Notes: generated from the sequence alone by a model not told the origin. A DNA stretch of 64,000 bases from Aquisalinus flavus (GCF_022559625.1 NZ_CP042288.1:2428155-2492154), one strand, 5' to 3'; counted from the stretch's first letter, positions 45,932-55,218 are shown. Made by a program: numbers and translations.

Positions 45932-47197
45932 TTACCTGAAATGAGCGTCGAGAAAATCGAGAAAGGCGGGCCAGTCCTCTTCGGTAATGCCATGGGTTCC
46001 GGGCCGGATGAAGAAGGATATGTCCGCTTGCGGATCGAATGATGCCAGCGTCTCCTGGTCCAGCCCCTGACGGCCTAAAAGCTCCCAGACCGGGTCAGCC
46101 CCCTGCGCCGCGATGAAGGTACCCGACGGGTCGGACCAGACATCCCGGCGGGCATTGCCGAGAAAGACGGGCCGCGGCGCGATCAGCGCCAGCAGGTGAT
46201 GCTGGTCGACGGGCAGCGCGTCCTCGCGCCCGGCATAGGCGGCATAATTGCCGGCAAACCAGTGCGGATAGCTGCGTGTAATCTCGCCGACGGATTCGCC
46301 TCGTTTCGCCTTGTTGAGCGCCGCGCCACCGGTACCGGACTGGTGCGCGATGACGCCGTCGATCCGCTCATCCCATGCGGTGCCAACCAGTGCCGCCTTG
46401 CCATAGCGCGAATGCCCCCAGCTGATGATATCGCTGCCGGAGAACCGGTCATCCGCCTCAAGAACATCGACAGCGCGCGAGAAAAGCCACCCCCAGGCGG
46501 CGATGGCGCCAGGCCGCGCGCCATCATCCGGCAGTCCCGCCGCGATCTCGTCCAGGGCAGCCTGCGCCCGCGCCGCGTCATCTGGCACGATATCGCCCGG
46601 GTGAAACGCCGCGATCGCATAGCCGCGGCGGGCGATCTCCTCGAGCGGCGGCGTCGTGATATACCGGCCGAAGACATAGCCCATGATGCCGCTCACCACG
46701 CCATCGCCATCGCACATGCCCTCGCCCTCGGGGCGCGAAAGGCCCGCATCGGGGAAAGTGTTGTGGTTGCGGCAGAAGGTTTCCATCAGAATGACGGGCG
46801 CATCCATCTGACCTGCCGGGATCATTACCGCCATGCGCAGCAGCGCCGGCGCGCTTGCCTGTCCGTGATGGATTGCCGTCACCGCGATATCCCAGTCCTC
46901 AAGTACCGCGAGGCCATCGAGATAGGCGTCATCGACGACGCGCCGCTCGACCAGCCTTGCCTCGCCGCCCGGCGGCATCGTGCCATAGACAGTCTCTTCG
47001 AGAGCCTGGCGGATCGCCGGGCGCTGGTCTTGCCACGCCGCAGCGCTTTGCACTGTGCCGCTGCCATCGAGGGCGGACAGTACCGGCGGTGTCGCGGAGG
47101 GGCGCCCGGACGGATCAAGCTCGGCCCAGGCCATGGTCAGGCGCACACAGCCGCTGCTTGCCAGAAGGATCAAGAGGGCCAGTATCGGTCGTATCAC
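45932..47197 (-). CDS. Glucuronoyl esterase-like protein (CE15 family)
   Basis: A 421-residue exported esterase of the type that cleaves ester links between glucuronoxylan and lignin. A GTG start at 47197, with GAGAGG upstream, gives a lipoprotein-like signal (IRPILALLILLASSGC). Motifs are the nucleophile elbow SWGHSRYGKAAL (Ser263), IAHQSGTGGAAL, SYPHWFAGNYAAYAGREDALPVDQHHLLALIAPRPVF and the C-terminal His402 in PGTHGITEEDW. All fit CE15. It is convergent with the hybrid kinase. Repeat copy C lies upstream between it and the small membrane protein gene. Confidence 0.85.
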   Translation of the reverse strand: MIRPILALLILLASSGCVRLTMAWAELDPSGRPSATPPVLSALDGSGTVQSAAAWQDQRPAIRQALEETVYGTMPPGGEARLVERRVVDDAYLDGLAVLEDWDIAVTAIHHGQASAPALLRMAVMIPAGQMDAPVILMETFCRNHNTFPDAGLSRPEGEGMCDGDGVVSGIMGYVFGRYITTPPLEEIARRGYAIAAFHPGDIVPDDAARAQAALDEIAAGLPDDGARPGAIAAWGWLFSRAVDVLEADDRFSGSDIISWGHSRYGKAALVGTAWDERIDGVIAHQSGTGGAALNKAKRGESVGEITRSYPHWFAGNYAAYAGREDALPVDQHHLLALIAPRPVFLGNARRDVWSDPSGTFIAAQGADPVWELLGRQGLDQETLASFDPQADISFFIRPGTHGITEEDWPAFLDFLDAHFR

Positions 47198-47305
47198 GGG
47201 GTCAGCCCTCTCGTTGCGGTCAGCAATAGCCTTCACCGCAACAGATAAGGCTTCCCGAAGCCCGGGAAAGGCCCATGCACAGTCCGGCACCGAAGAAAGG
47301 CTATG

Positions 47306-47414
47306 CCTCTATCACCGGGGATTCAAATGGATTGATTTGAGTGCAGAAAGGTGTTCGCTGCCGGGGCGCTAAGCCCGCATATCTGCGCCCATCCGGACGC
47401 GGGCGGCTCTAGGC
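47306..47414 (-). repeat. Two-hairpin intergenic repeat, copy C (degenerate)
   Basis: Read on the minus strand, the element starts GCCTAGAGC-GCC-GCGTCCGGATGG like copies A and B (24 of the first 26 bases match A). It stays recognisable through the CTTTC and TCAAAT...ATTTGA parts, with the right hairpin arm partly lost; overall I estimate about 70% identity. It again begins with the last codon and TAG stop of the preceding gene. Confidence 0.75.
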
Positions 47415-47675
47415 GAGCAGGCGGGTTGCGATCCACCAGACCGCCAGCCAGAAACCGCCACAGGTCGCAGCGACGAACAGGACGGTGCTGCGCGGCGACC
47501 AGCGCGACGCGGAAACCTCGCTGTCATGGTGGAATTCATCGCCGAGATAGTTCTGCAGGCGACGCGCAGGCGAATCGAGGCCGTCACGCACGTTCAACGG
47601 CATGGAGCCAGCGGTCCCGGCGTTTTCCGGGTCGTCGTCGATCTCGTGTTCCGTCTCAATTGCGCGCTTCGGCAT
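47409..47675 (-). CDS. Small C-terminally anchored membrane protein
   Basis: An 88-residue protein of unknown function: an acidic, hydrophilic N-terminal half (MPKRAIETEHEIDDDPEN) with a short LQNYLGDEF segment, then one C-terminal membrane helix (RSTVLFVAATCGGFWLAVWWIATRLLA). The layout suggests a tail-anchored inner-membrane protein. Its stop codon is inside repeat copy C. It lies upstream of the CE15 gene on the same strand after a 211-bp gap. Confidence 0.6.
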   Translation of the reverse strand: MPKRAIETEHEIDDDPENAGTAGSMPLNVRDGLDSPARRLQNYLGDEFHHDSEVSASRWSPRSTVLFVAATCGGFWLAVWWIATRLLA

Positions 47676-47787
47676 GGTTCACCTCTGGCGTCAGGCTAGC
47701 GGGCGTTCCGTAAACATGGCCTTAACGGAGCAGGAACAATGCAGCGAGCCGCCGGTTCCGGCAAAAACATAGCCTGTCAGGAGCATA

Positions 47788-47802
47788 TTAACCGCTCTTT
47801 AC
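47788..47802 (+). promoter_or_regulatory. Near-consensus CtrA site
   Basis: TTAA-N7-TTAC, one mismatch from the CtrA consensus, 52 bp upstream of the gene at 47854. It is weak on its own; listed because two stronger CtrA-type sites occur elsewhere in the window. Confidence 0.35.
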
Positions 47803-47853
47803 ACCTAATGATATACATACCTTGTTGATGATGACCAGCTGATCCAGGCATTT

Positions 47854-48477
47854 ATGGCCAGTAGACGACCGAAAAAACCGACCAAAGCTCTGATGAAAAT
47901 CGCCGTCTCTGGTCTTCTTGCCGGCGCCGGCGCCCTTGCCCTGTTCGGCTTTTATGCCGAGATGCAGGCCGATGCCATGGGCCCGGAGGCGGCGACCAGC
48001 CTTGCTGCCGCGATCCCGACACCCGCCTCGATACGCGGATACGAAGCCCTGGCCCAGGCCGCGCTGGCCCGCCAGCCCCTGGCGCCAGCGGATCTCGACC
48101 TGGCCCGCACCGCCAGCCTCAAGACACTATCGCTCGATCCAGGCAATGTCAGTGCGTGGAACCGGCTTGCCTATATCGACCTTGCCGATGACGGAAGGCT
48201 GTCGCGCGACGGCATGGCCGCGATCTATAAAAGCTATGAGGTCAGCCCCTATGGCAATCCGCAGGTGATGATGTGGCGGGTCGATTTCGCGACGCGCAGT
48301 TGGACATCGCTGCCGGACGATATCCGCCGGGCGACCCTGGACCAATTGCCGGTCATTGGCGGCATTTATGTCACCTGGGATTGGCGGGTGGAAACCTGCC
48401 GCGAGAATCCCTATCCGGAAATCTGGCAGCCGATCTGCGCGGCAACGCCAGGCATTGACCGGCCGGCCGCCCGTTAG
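47854..48477 (+). CDS. Hypothetical exported protein at the polysaccharide locus
   Basis: A 207-residue protein with an N-terminal basic stretch followed by a signal anchor (about 14-33). The periplasmic domain is helical with TPR-like spacing (SLDPGNVSAWNRLAYIDLADDGRLSRDGMAAIYKSYEVSPYGNPQVMMWRVDF), then two cysteines near the C-terminus. I do not know the family. Similar small TPR-like proteins often accompany O-antigen ligase or Wzy genes; here it converges on one with an 11-bp gap. Confidence 0.6.
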   Translation: MASRRPKKPTKALMKIAVSGLLAGAGALALFGFYAEMQADAMGPEAATSLAAAIPTPASIRGYEALAQAALARQPLAPADLDLARTASLKTLSLDPGNVSAWNRLAYIDLADDGRLSRDGMAAIYKSYEVSPYGNPQVMMWRVDFATRSWTSLPDDIRRATLDQLPVIGGIYVTWDWRVETCRENPYPEIWQPICAATPGIDRPAAR

Positions 48478-48488
48478 ACCACGGCTGG

Positions 48489-49787
48489 TTAAGCGCTCTC
48501 GCCGCTGCCCCCGGCGGCGATCCCGGCGCCGAGCCCCAGCACCAGCGCAAACCACCACATGAAGCCCGGAATCTCCACGGCATAATCGACCATGGAATGC
48601 AGGCTGACGAACAGCGCGATCACCAGGACGCCGCGCAGGTACAGCTTGTGACGCCGCCGCGACGCGAGGCCGCGCCAGATCTTCCAGTAGATCGCTGCGA
48701 CCGTGCCGACCATGGCGAGCGCACCGAGCCAGCCTTTTTGCAGCAGCCATTGCAGGAAGACATTATGCGCTGCTCCCTGCCCGGCCAGCAGGGCGGCATT
48801 GTCCGCCGACATGACGCGGGCATTGACAGCGGCGAAACTGTCAAAACCGGTGCCAAGCAGCGGATGGGCCATGCTCGCCTCCCAATAGGTCGCAAACATC
48901 ACCGCGCGCATATTGCTGTCCTGCCCGAGATCGGCATAACGCTCCGCCGCCATGTCTCCCGACATGGCAAAGACGGTGATAGCGGCAAGCCCGATGAACG
49001 CAGCGCCGCCGGCGATCAGCCAGCGCAAGCCGCCACCCTCCTCCGTCGTCCGCGACCGCGACCGGCGCAGCGCCGCCATCTGCCAGACGACGAGAATGAC
49101 GAGACAGACCAGCGCAAAGGCGATACCGGCGCGCGAGGCCGTGAGCACCAGGCAGACGGCGCAGAACAGGAAGCTGACGAGGCTGAGCGTGCCATGGCGG
49201 AACAGCCCCTCGACGAGATCGATCGGGTGGAAGGTGCCGGTGCGCTCGACCGCTTTCAGCAGCCCGGTCATCGCCACCAGCACGCCGGTGCCGAACAGCG
49301 TCGCCGCCGTATTGGCCGACAGGAACGCCGCCGACAGCCGCCCGAGATGATAGGGCCGCGGCCGGCCATGGATCGTGTCCGGATTGATGATGAAATCGAA
49401 GAACGCCCATCCGGCAAGCAGCAGGAAGGCGAGCGTCAGCCAGGCCCAGGCCGGCGCGACATTGTCTGACGTCAGCGCCACCGTCCGGGCCGTCAGGAAG
49501 ATCGCTCCAGCCGCGGCGAGACCGGCATAGCCGGGCAACCCGCCAATGATCGCCCCGGTGGAAATGTCCAGCGCGAGGAAGCCGATCACCAGGGCGACCG
49601 CGACCATCATTGGCGGCGTGACGGTGGACCTTGGCGACAGCGCGACTGTCGCCGCGCCGGTGAACATCAGTACCGCCGAAAAGAGATAGACCGCGAGCGG
49701 TGTATCGGCCCCGAAGAACAGGCTTGCCCCGGCCAGCACGATAAGCGTGAGCCCGAATGGGAAGACGAGGTGTGTCGACAGCTTCAT
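48489..49787 (-). CDS. O-antigen ligase / Wzy-like polymerase
   Basis: A 432-residue membrane protein with about eleven to twelve spans and the large periplasmic loop of the Wzy_C family (HPLLGTGFDSFAAVNARVMSADNAALLAGQGAAHNVFLQWLLQKGWLGALAM). The start at 49787 (MKLSTHLVFPFG) was chosen over 49841 because the membrane domain begins there. It polymerises repeat units or ligates a glycan to a lipid or protein acceptor. It is divergent from the ExoY-like transferase. Confidence 0.83.
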   Translation of the reverse strand: MKLSTHLVFPFGLTLIVLAGASLFFGADTPLAVYLFSAVLMFTGAATVALSPRSTVTPPMMVAVALVIGFLALDISTGAIIGGLPGYAGLAAAGAIFLTARTVALTSDNVAPAWAWLTLAFLLLAGWAFFDFIINPDTIHGRPRPYHLGRLSAAFLSANTAATLFGTGVLVAMTGLLKAVERTGTFHPIDLVEGLFRHGTLSLVSFLFCAVCLVLTASRAGIAFALVCLVILVVWQMAALRRSRSRTTEEGGGLRWLIAGGAAFIGLAAITVFAMSGDMAAERYADLGQDSNMRAVMFATYWEASMAHPLLGTGFDSFAAVNARVMSADNAALLAGQGAAHNVFLQWLLQKGWLGALAMVGTVAAIYWKIWRGLASRRRHKLYLRGVLVIALFVSLHSMVDYAVEIPGFMWWFALVLGLGAGIAAGGSGESA

Positions 49788-49958
49788 TGAACGCAGCCTT
49801 GAAAGCCCATCCGGGCCGGTAACCTTTCGGCGGAGAGCCAAATTTTAAGCATTATCTGTATAGGATCGACCGTCGCATAATTTGCTTGATGAGCTGTTAA
49901 CCCTGCCTCTGCGCCAATAGCGGGCATGAGAGGGATCTCGCACTCCGTGTACGGGAAA

Positions 49959-49974
49959 TGGCACGCACCTTGCA
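49959..49974 (+). promoter_or_regulatory. Sigma-54 promoter of the ExoY-like gene
   Basis: TGGCACG-CACC-TTGCA matches the -24/-12 consensus TGGCACG-N4-TTGCW at every position, with GG and GC spaced by the required 10 bases. Transcription would start near 49985, leaving a leader of about 27 bases before the ATG at 50012 and ruling out the two in-frame ATGs upstream. Confidence 0.8.
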
Positions 49975-50011
49975 GAGTATGGGTCAAAGTAAATCCGACG
50001 GATGGTGCGTA

Positions 50012-50698
50012 ATGACCGAGATCAAGACTTTCGATGGTAGCGTTTTCGATATTGCCGATGACAGCGTGGAGCGCGCCTTTTCAGGTATCGACGGTCTCGC
50101 AAAACGCGCCTTCGACTATACCGCTTCCATCAGCCTGATCCTGTTCACCCTGCCCTTGCTGTTCGCCATTGCCGTCATCATCAAGATCCAGGATGGCGGC
50201 CCGATCCTGTTCAGCCACAAACGCTGCGGCCAGGGCGGCCGGCTGTTCCCGTGCCTGAAATTCCGTACCATGCGGACCAATGCCGACAAGGCGCTGGAAG
50301 ACCTGCTCGCCCGCGACCCGGCAGCGCGCGCGGAATGGCATCGCACCCGCAAGCTGCGCAACGATCCGCGTATCACGCCGATCGGTCGCTTCCTGCGCAA
50401 GTCGAGCCTCGACGAACTGCCGCAACTGTTCAACATCCTGCGCGGCGACATGTCGCTGATCGGGCCGCGCCCGGTGACGACGCAGGAACTCGACCGTTAC
50501 GGCGCCCTGCTCGCCTATTACTATGCCGCCCGCCCGGGCATCACCGGCATGTGGCAGGTCAATGGCCGCAACCGCCTGTCCTATGAAGAGCGAGTCATCT
50601 ATGACGCCGAATATGTCCGCGACTGGACCTTCGCCCGCGATGTAAAAATCCTGGTAAAGACGGTGCCGGCCGTACTCAGCTTCGACGGAGCCTGCTAG
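50012..50698 (+). CDS. Sugar transferase, ExoY/WbaP-type polyprenyl-phosphate transferase
   Basis: Starts exopolysaccharide synthesis by moving a sugar-1-phosphate to undecaprenyl phosphate. The 228-residue protein has one membrane (re-entrant-type) helix (KRAFDYTASISLILFTLPLLFAIAVI), then GPILFSHKRCGQGGRLFPCLKFRTMRTNAD, RNDPRITPIGRFLRKSSLDELPQLFNILRGDMSLIGPRPV and RPGITGMWQVNGRNRLSYEERV, all hallmarks of the family. The ATG at 50012 was chosen because the perfect sigma-54 promoter would start transcription near 49985. Confidence 0.93.
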   Translation: MTEIKTFDGSVFDIADDSVERAFSGIDGLAKRAFDYTASISLILFTLPLLFAIAVIIKIQDGGPILFSHKRCGQGGRLFPCLKFRTMRTNADKALEDLLARDPAARAEWHRTRKLRNDPRITPIGRFLRKSSLDELPQLFNILRGDMSLIGPRPVTTQELDRYGALLAYYYAARPGITGMWQVNGRNRLSYEERVIYDAEYVRDWTFARDVKILVKTVPAVLSFDGAC

Positions 50699-50712
50699 GG
50701 CACTCGCGACGC

Positions 50713-51612
50713 CTACTTGTCCGCGTCCGCGTAGAGCGCCTCTTCGCGCACCTTGAACAGCGTCGAGACGACACCGGCATGGAACGTGCCGCGCAGGACC
50801 CAGAAATTCCTCTTCTCCTTCGACCATGCAGACAGGCCGGCCACGCTATAGCACCAGGCCGTTTTCAGCGCCGATCCGGCGATCATCGCCATCCGGCCGC
50901 CCTCCGCGCGGGCATGATAGCCATAGCTCTGGCCGGCCCGGAACCTGCGTTTCGACAGCCAGTCCCAGGTCAGACGCGACGGCTCTACCGGCTCGAACAC
51001 CATGGCGGCGGCGGCAATACCCATGGATGCGCCGGCCCGGTGGGCACGGAAGAAATAGTCCGTATCCTCGCCGCCGGTCAGCCCCTTGGCGATGTCAAAG
51101 CGCAAGCCATCGAAGGCAGGCGCCTGGCGCCGGATCAGCGCGTTGCTGGTGTGACCGGTCTCGACGACGCCATCGCGGGCAAGCGGAATGTTCGAATGAT
51201 AGTCCCGCGCAACGATCCAGGCCGGGTCGTCCGGTCTGTAGCGGGCGATGGACGGGCCGAAGACCGCATCGAACGGTCCGTGTTCGGCAACGCGCAGCAA
51301 TTGACCGAGCCAGTCCGGCGGCGCGGTCTCGTCATCGTCGATGAAGGCGATGTAGTCACCCGTCGCTTCGTCGAGGCAGGCATTGCGCGCGATGGAGATG
51401 TTGCGCGCCGGAGCATGGACATAGATGAGCGGTGTCTCGATCCGGGCCGACAGGGCGACCGCCAGCGGCTCGGCGCTGCCGCCTTCGTCATTGTCGGCGA
51501 TGATGATGCGCAGGCTGACGGCCGGGTCGAGTTCCTGGGCAGCGACCGACAACACGGTCTTCTCGAGGCTGGCCCGCCGGAAGGTCGGGATGCAGATGTC
51601 GATGGCTTTCAT
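50713..51612 (-). CDS. Glycosyltransferase family 2 (ExoM-like)
   Basis: A 299-residue GT-A fold enzyme: IDICIPTFRRASLEKTVLSVAAQ, IIIADNDEGG, ISIARNACLDEATGDYIAFIDDDETAPPDWLGQLL (DxD-type metal site DDDE) and GGEDTDYFFR. It resembles ExoM, which adds glucose during succinoglycan assembly. It ends with a hydrophobic, possibly membrane-associated segment. Its start overlaps the end of the next gene by four bases, so the three transferases at 50713-53751 form one operon. Confidence 0.87.
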   Translation of the reverse strand: MKAIDICIPTFRRASLEKTVLSVAAQELDPAVSLRIIIADNDEGGSAEPLAVALSARIETPLIYVHAPARNISIARNACLDEATGDYIAFIDDDETAPPDWLGQLLRVAEHGPFDAVFGPSIARYRPDDPAWIVARDYHSNIPLARDGVVETGHTSNALIRRQAPAFDGLRFDIAKGLTGGEDTDYFFRAHRAGASMGIAAAAMVFEPVEPSRLTWDWLSKRRFRAGQSYGYHARAEGGRMAMIAGSALKTAWCYSVAGLSAWSKEKRNFWVLRGTFHAGVVSTLFKVREEALYADADK

Positions 51613-52736
51613 GATGCGGCCCTTTCCTCCCGGACAGACAGGGCCGCCGTGAGCATCCGGTCGATCATGTCGGTGGGCTCGACGAAGACATCGTCCGGCA
51701 GGGCAAGGACCGTGCGCTGTGCGCCGGTGAGTGACGCCCGGTCGCTATCCAGCTCCCGTAACAGAACCGGCACGGATGATTCCACAGGCTCGCCGACCGC
51801 AAAGCCGGTCCCGTACCGCGCCAGCCAGCGGGCGGTCTCTGTGCCTTCCGGCGCGATGGCCGGGACGCCGAAATAGCCGCCTTCATAGAGGCGGTTCGGC
51901 AGCAGGGCTTTCGAATTGAAATCGGCCTGATAAAAATCACCGGCCCAGACGAGATCGACACCGCCATAAAGGCGCGGCAGGTCGTCGGGCCCGCGATAGG
52001 CGCCGGTGAACCGGATATTGCCGATCCCCTCGATCGCCTTTTCAAACCCCTCGATCACCGGCTTGCCGGCGATATGGATTGTCACCTGCGGCAAGTCCCG
52101 GGCGATTGTCACCATCATGGCGAGGGAGCGGCGGCAGCGCAGAACGCCGAACCAGCCGATCGTCAGCCGCGCGCCCCCGCCCGGCAAGGCTTCAGGCCGG
52201 GGCGGCAGGCTACCCGCGGCAATGCGGTTTTCCAGCAGAAACGGTGTATACGCACCGCCATGATAGCGAGAGAAATACTCGCGTTCGAAGGCTGGCGATG
52301 AAATGACGAGCAGGCTCGACTGGCGCAGCAGCGAGCGCTCCATCCGCCGCAGCATCGCGGCTGCCGGGCCCGGCGTGGTCAGCATGTGGTGGACATCGAG
52401 GCATTCATAGATCAGGGGTGCCGTCGCCCCGGCGCGGCGCTTGGCAAGGCTGGCGCAGATCATCATGTCGAGATTGCGGGCGATGATCACATCCGCATCG
52501 CGCAGGACCTGACCATGCATAGCGGCAATCTCCGCGCCCTTCCAGATCGAGCGCAGGCGCTGGACATAGGCGGCATCATAGGTACGGCCGAGGTCGATAT
52601 TCTCCCACGGCATCCCGGTGACCGCGCCCCGGCGCATCATCAGCCCGGTCACGTCATGGCCAGCCGCGCTGAGCGACCGCACCCGTCGGGCAATTGCGGC
52701 GTCATAGGTGTCATGGCCAAAATAGGCGATCCGCAT
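51609..52736 (-). CDS. Glycosyltransferase, GT4-type (ExoL-like)
   Basis: A 375-residue GT-B fold protein: MRIAYFGHDTYDAAIARRVRSLSAAGHDVTGLMMRRG, VIIARNLDMMICASLAKR, PLIYECLDVHHML, IGWFGVLRCRRSLAMMVTIARDLP and the late NRLYEGGYFGVPAIAPEGTETARWL donor-binding segment. It resembles ExoL of succinoglycan synthesis. It overlaps the following ExoM-like gene and is one base from the ExoA-like gene upstream. Confidence 0.85.
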   Translation of the reverse strand: MRIAYFGHDTYDAAIARRVRSLSAAGHDVTGLMMRRGAVTGMPWENIDLGRTYDAAYVQRLRSIWKGAEIAAMHGQVLRDADVIIARNLDMMICASLAKRRAGATAPLIYECLDVHHMLTTPGPAAAMLRRMERSLLRQSSLLVISSPAFEREYFSRYHGGAYTPFLLENRIAAGSLPPRPEALPGGGARLTIGWFGVLRCRRSLAMMVTIARDLPQVTIHIAGKPVIEGFEKAIEGIGNIRFTGAYRGPDDLPRLYGGVDLVWAGDFYQADFNSKALLPNRLYEGGYFGVPAIAPEGTETARWLARYGTGFAVGEPVESSVPVLLRELDSDRASLTGAQRTVLALPDDVFVEPTDMIDRMLTAALSVREERAAS

Positions 52737-52737
52737 G

Positions 52738-53751
52738 TCAGACCTCTCCGTTACGGTGACTACGGAAAACCTGGGCGAGGAAGCCGAGCCCCCAGGCGGT
52801 GTGCATCACGCCCAGTACCGGCCCGCACCACAGCGCGCAGGGCGAGCGCTTCAGCACCGGCATGACCAGCGACGTACCGGCCAGCAAAGCCAGATAGGCG
52901 GACGGCCAGACAAGGCCGAGCGGCGTAAATGGCAGGACCAGGATCGAGAACGCCAGCAGAATGATGTTCAGGACCGGGATCATCTGGCGCAGGCGCGGCC
53001 GTTCGCGGTTCTTTAACACGTTGCGCGCGCGGCCGCGGCCATAGCCTGAATATTGCCGCCACAATCCGGCGACGGTGTCGCGCGGGAAATAGCGGATACG
53101 GATCGTCGCATCGAGCCAGATCGTGCCGCCATCGCGGCGCAGGCGCGCGTCGAATTCGGCATCCTCGTTGTGACTGAAAGTGGTGTCATAGCCGCCGAGC
53201 GAGAGGAAGCGATCGAGGCGCATGGCGGCATGATGACCATGGTCGACATAGCCCGACCGGGTGCCGCCGCGATGGGCCGACCCGCCGGAGCCGAGCGGCG
53301 TATCGACGATCCATGCATTGGCTGCCTGAAAACAGCCCTGCCCGACCGCATCCATCGGCACGACCAGGCTGTCGACACCCTTCGCTGCCATCGCCTCGGC
53401 GACGGTGATGACATAGCCCTGCGGATAATCGGCATGGGCATCGCAGCGCACGAGAATATCGCGCCCCTCGCCGGCGGCGCGGGCAACGGCGTTGACACCG
53501 GCGGACTGCAACCGGCCCGGATTGTCGATCAGGCTGATATTGGGAAACGCCGTCGACAGGGCCGTCACGATGTCCTGCGTACCGTCGGTGCTGCCGCCAT
53601 CTGCGACAATGAGGGAGACATTTTCCAGGGCGTCCTCGCCTTCCAGAAGCGACCGCAGACAAGCCTCGATGACCCGCGCCTCGTTGAGGACGGGCACGGC
53701 GACAATTATGCGGCGGGCGAGCGCCGCGCGTGGCTCGTCTTTGGTCGTCAT
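52738..53751 (-). CDS. Glycosyltransferase family 2 (ExoA-like)
   Basis: A 337-residue membrane-linked GT2: IIVAVPVLNEARVIEACLRSLLEG, SLIVADGGSTDGTQDIV, ILVRCDAHADYPQGYV (DAH metal site), RGGTRSGYVDHGHHAAMR, NEDAEFDARLRRDGG and a QYSGYGRGRARNVLK segment. Two to three C-terminal membrane helices follow. This matches ExoA. The start is uncertain: ATGs at 53778, 53760 and 53751 are in frame, and 53751 has GGAA at the best distance. It is the first gene of the three-transferase operon. Confidence 0.85.
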   Translation of the reverse strand: MTTKDEPRAALARRIIVAVPVLNEARVIEACLRSLLEGEDALENVSLIVADGGSTDGTQDIVTALSTAFPNISLIDNPGRLQSAGVNAVARAAGEGRDILVRCDAHADYPQGYVITVAEAMAAKGVDSLVVPMDAVGQGCFQAANAWIVDTPLGSGGSAHRGGTRSGYVDHGHHAAMRLDRFLSLGGYDTTFSHNEDAEFDARLRRDGGTIWLDATIRIRYFPRDTVAGLWRQYSGYGRGRARNVLKNRERPRLRQMIPVLNIILLAFSILVLPFTPLGLVWPSAYLALLAGTSLVMPVLKRSPCALWCGPVLGVMHTAWGLGFLAQVFRSHRNGEV

Positions 53752-53901
53752 GCCGGTCATTTCCAAGGATCCATCCATGGGCAGAAATCTAGCAGCACTG
53801 TCTTGCCGCCACGTTAAACCCGCAAAAGCCTGAAAGCGGTAAACCATCCCTTAACGCCGGCTTGGCACACTCCATTCCTGACTTCAGCGAAGACGAGAGC
53901 C

Positions 53902-55203
53902 ATGCCCTTTCCGCAAACGCCTGCCGCTTTCCGCAATATGGCCCTGATGCCCGGGCAGCGGCTCCTGTCTGCCCGGCTGCAGGCCGGGCGCGGCTCGATG
54001 ATCGACGAGGCGCTGGCGATCGCGATCTTCCTCGCCATCCCGGTGGAGTTCACCGAGCTTGCCTTCCTGCGCCTGCCGCTGCTGGCGCTGATCCTCGGTC
54101 TCGCAGTGCTGGCCTGGCGCGATCTCGTGCCTGTGCTGCGCCGGGGCTGGATCTTTTTCCTGATTCCGGCGTTCTGCCTGATCTCCGTCCTGTGGAGCGC
54201 GTTTGCGTTCGAGACCATTCGCTTCTCGATCTTCACCGCTTTTGCCCTCGTCACGGCGGCGCTGATGGCGGTGCGGCTCGACCACCGCCAGATCGTCGTC
54301 GCCCTGATGCTGGCGAAACTGCTGATCGCCATCGCCAGCCTGATGTTCATGGAACAGACCTATGTCGGCGGCTTGAATGGCGGCTGGGCGATCCTCGGCC
54401 TTTATCCGCACAAGAATGTTCTCGGCGGCCACATGGTGGCGATGATGATCGCCGCCACCGTCATTCTGTTCGATCACCGCTATGAGAAAATCTGGCGTAT
54501 CGCCGCCCTGCCGACACTCGGCCTCGGCGCCTTTTTCGTGTTCAACGCCCAGTCGGCAACGGCGCTGGTCCTGATGGCGCTTGGCTGCGCGGCGGCAGCG
54601 ACCATCGGCGGTATCTGGCGCCCGGCGGCGGCGGTGCGCGGCCTCAGGACCATGGTCCTCGCCGGCGGCATCTTCGTTACCGCCGCTGGCGTGCTTGCCC
54701 TGTCGAGCTTCAGCCAGACCGATCCATGGACCTATACGCTGGAAAAGCTGGGCAAGGATTCATCGTTGACCGGTCGCACCGCGATCTGGGACAGGGGGGA
54801 TATCATCATCGAGCAGCACCCCGTGCTCGGTGTCGGCGCCGATGCCTTCTGGCGCCCCGGCGTCGGCCAGGCCCGCCAGATCGTCGGCATGTTCGGCGAC
54901 AGCCCGGCCAATCAATTCAACTTCCACAATGTCTATTACGAGGTGACCGTCCACACCGGCTATGCCGGGCTGACCCTCTATCTGATCGTGATGGCGATCG
55001 CCCTGTATATTCTGGTCATCCACTGGTGGCGCAACCAGCGGGCCATCGATGGCTTCTTCATCGCCATGCTGGCGGTCATCCTCGCCCGCTCGCAAACGGA
55101 ATCGGAAATGTTCCTGTTCCTGTCACTGTCGATGGTCACCCTGTGGACGGGCGTCTTCCTCGCCATCCGCGACCAGGTCGAGCGGGACGGCAAAGCCGCC
55201 TGA
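53902..55203 (+). CDS. O-antigen ligase/polymerase family protein (ExoQ-like)
   Basis: A 433-residue membrane protein with about eleven spans. The large loop (KDSSLTGRTAIWDRGDIIIEQHPVLGVGADAFWRPGVGQ...FNFHNVYYEVTVHTGYAGLTLYLIV) has the Wzy_C/ExoQ pattern, including TGRTxIW and the HN-x-Y region. It would polymerise the repeat unit. It is the second protein of this class in the locus and lies divergent from the three transferases, convergent with the ExoP-type kinase. Confidence 0.86.
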   Translation: MPFPQTPAAFRNMALMPGQRLLSARLQAGRGSMIDEALAIAIFLAIPVEFTELAFLRLPLLALILGLAVLAWRDLVPVLRRGWIFFLIPAFCLISVLWSAFAFETIRFSIFTAFALVTAALMAVRLDHRQIVVALMLAKLLIAIASLMFMEQTYVGGLNGGWAILGLYPHKNVLGGHMVAMMIAATVILFDHRYEKIWRIAALPTLGLGAFFVFNAQSATALVLMALGCAAAATIGGIWRPAAAVRGLRTMVLAGGIFVTAAGVLALSSFSQTDPWTYTLEKLGKDSSLTGRTAIWDRGDIIIEQHPVLGVGADAFWRPGVGQARQIVGMFGDSPANQFNFHNVYYEVTVHTGYAGLTLYLIVMAIALYILVIHWWRNQRAIDGFFIAMLAVILARSQTESEMFLFLSLSMVTLWTGVFLAIRDQVERDGKAA

Positions 55204-55218
55204 CAAAGGTCAGGCTTA

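Noticed and set aside
53872..53887. Sigma-54 promoter before the ExoQ-like gene (TGGCACA-CTCC-ATTCC)
   Set aside because: The -24 part is good but the -12 part lacks the essential GC at the right spacing.
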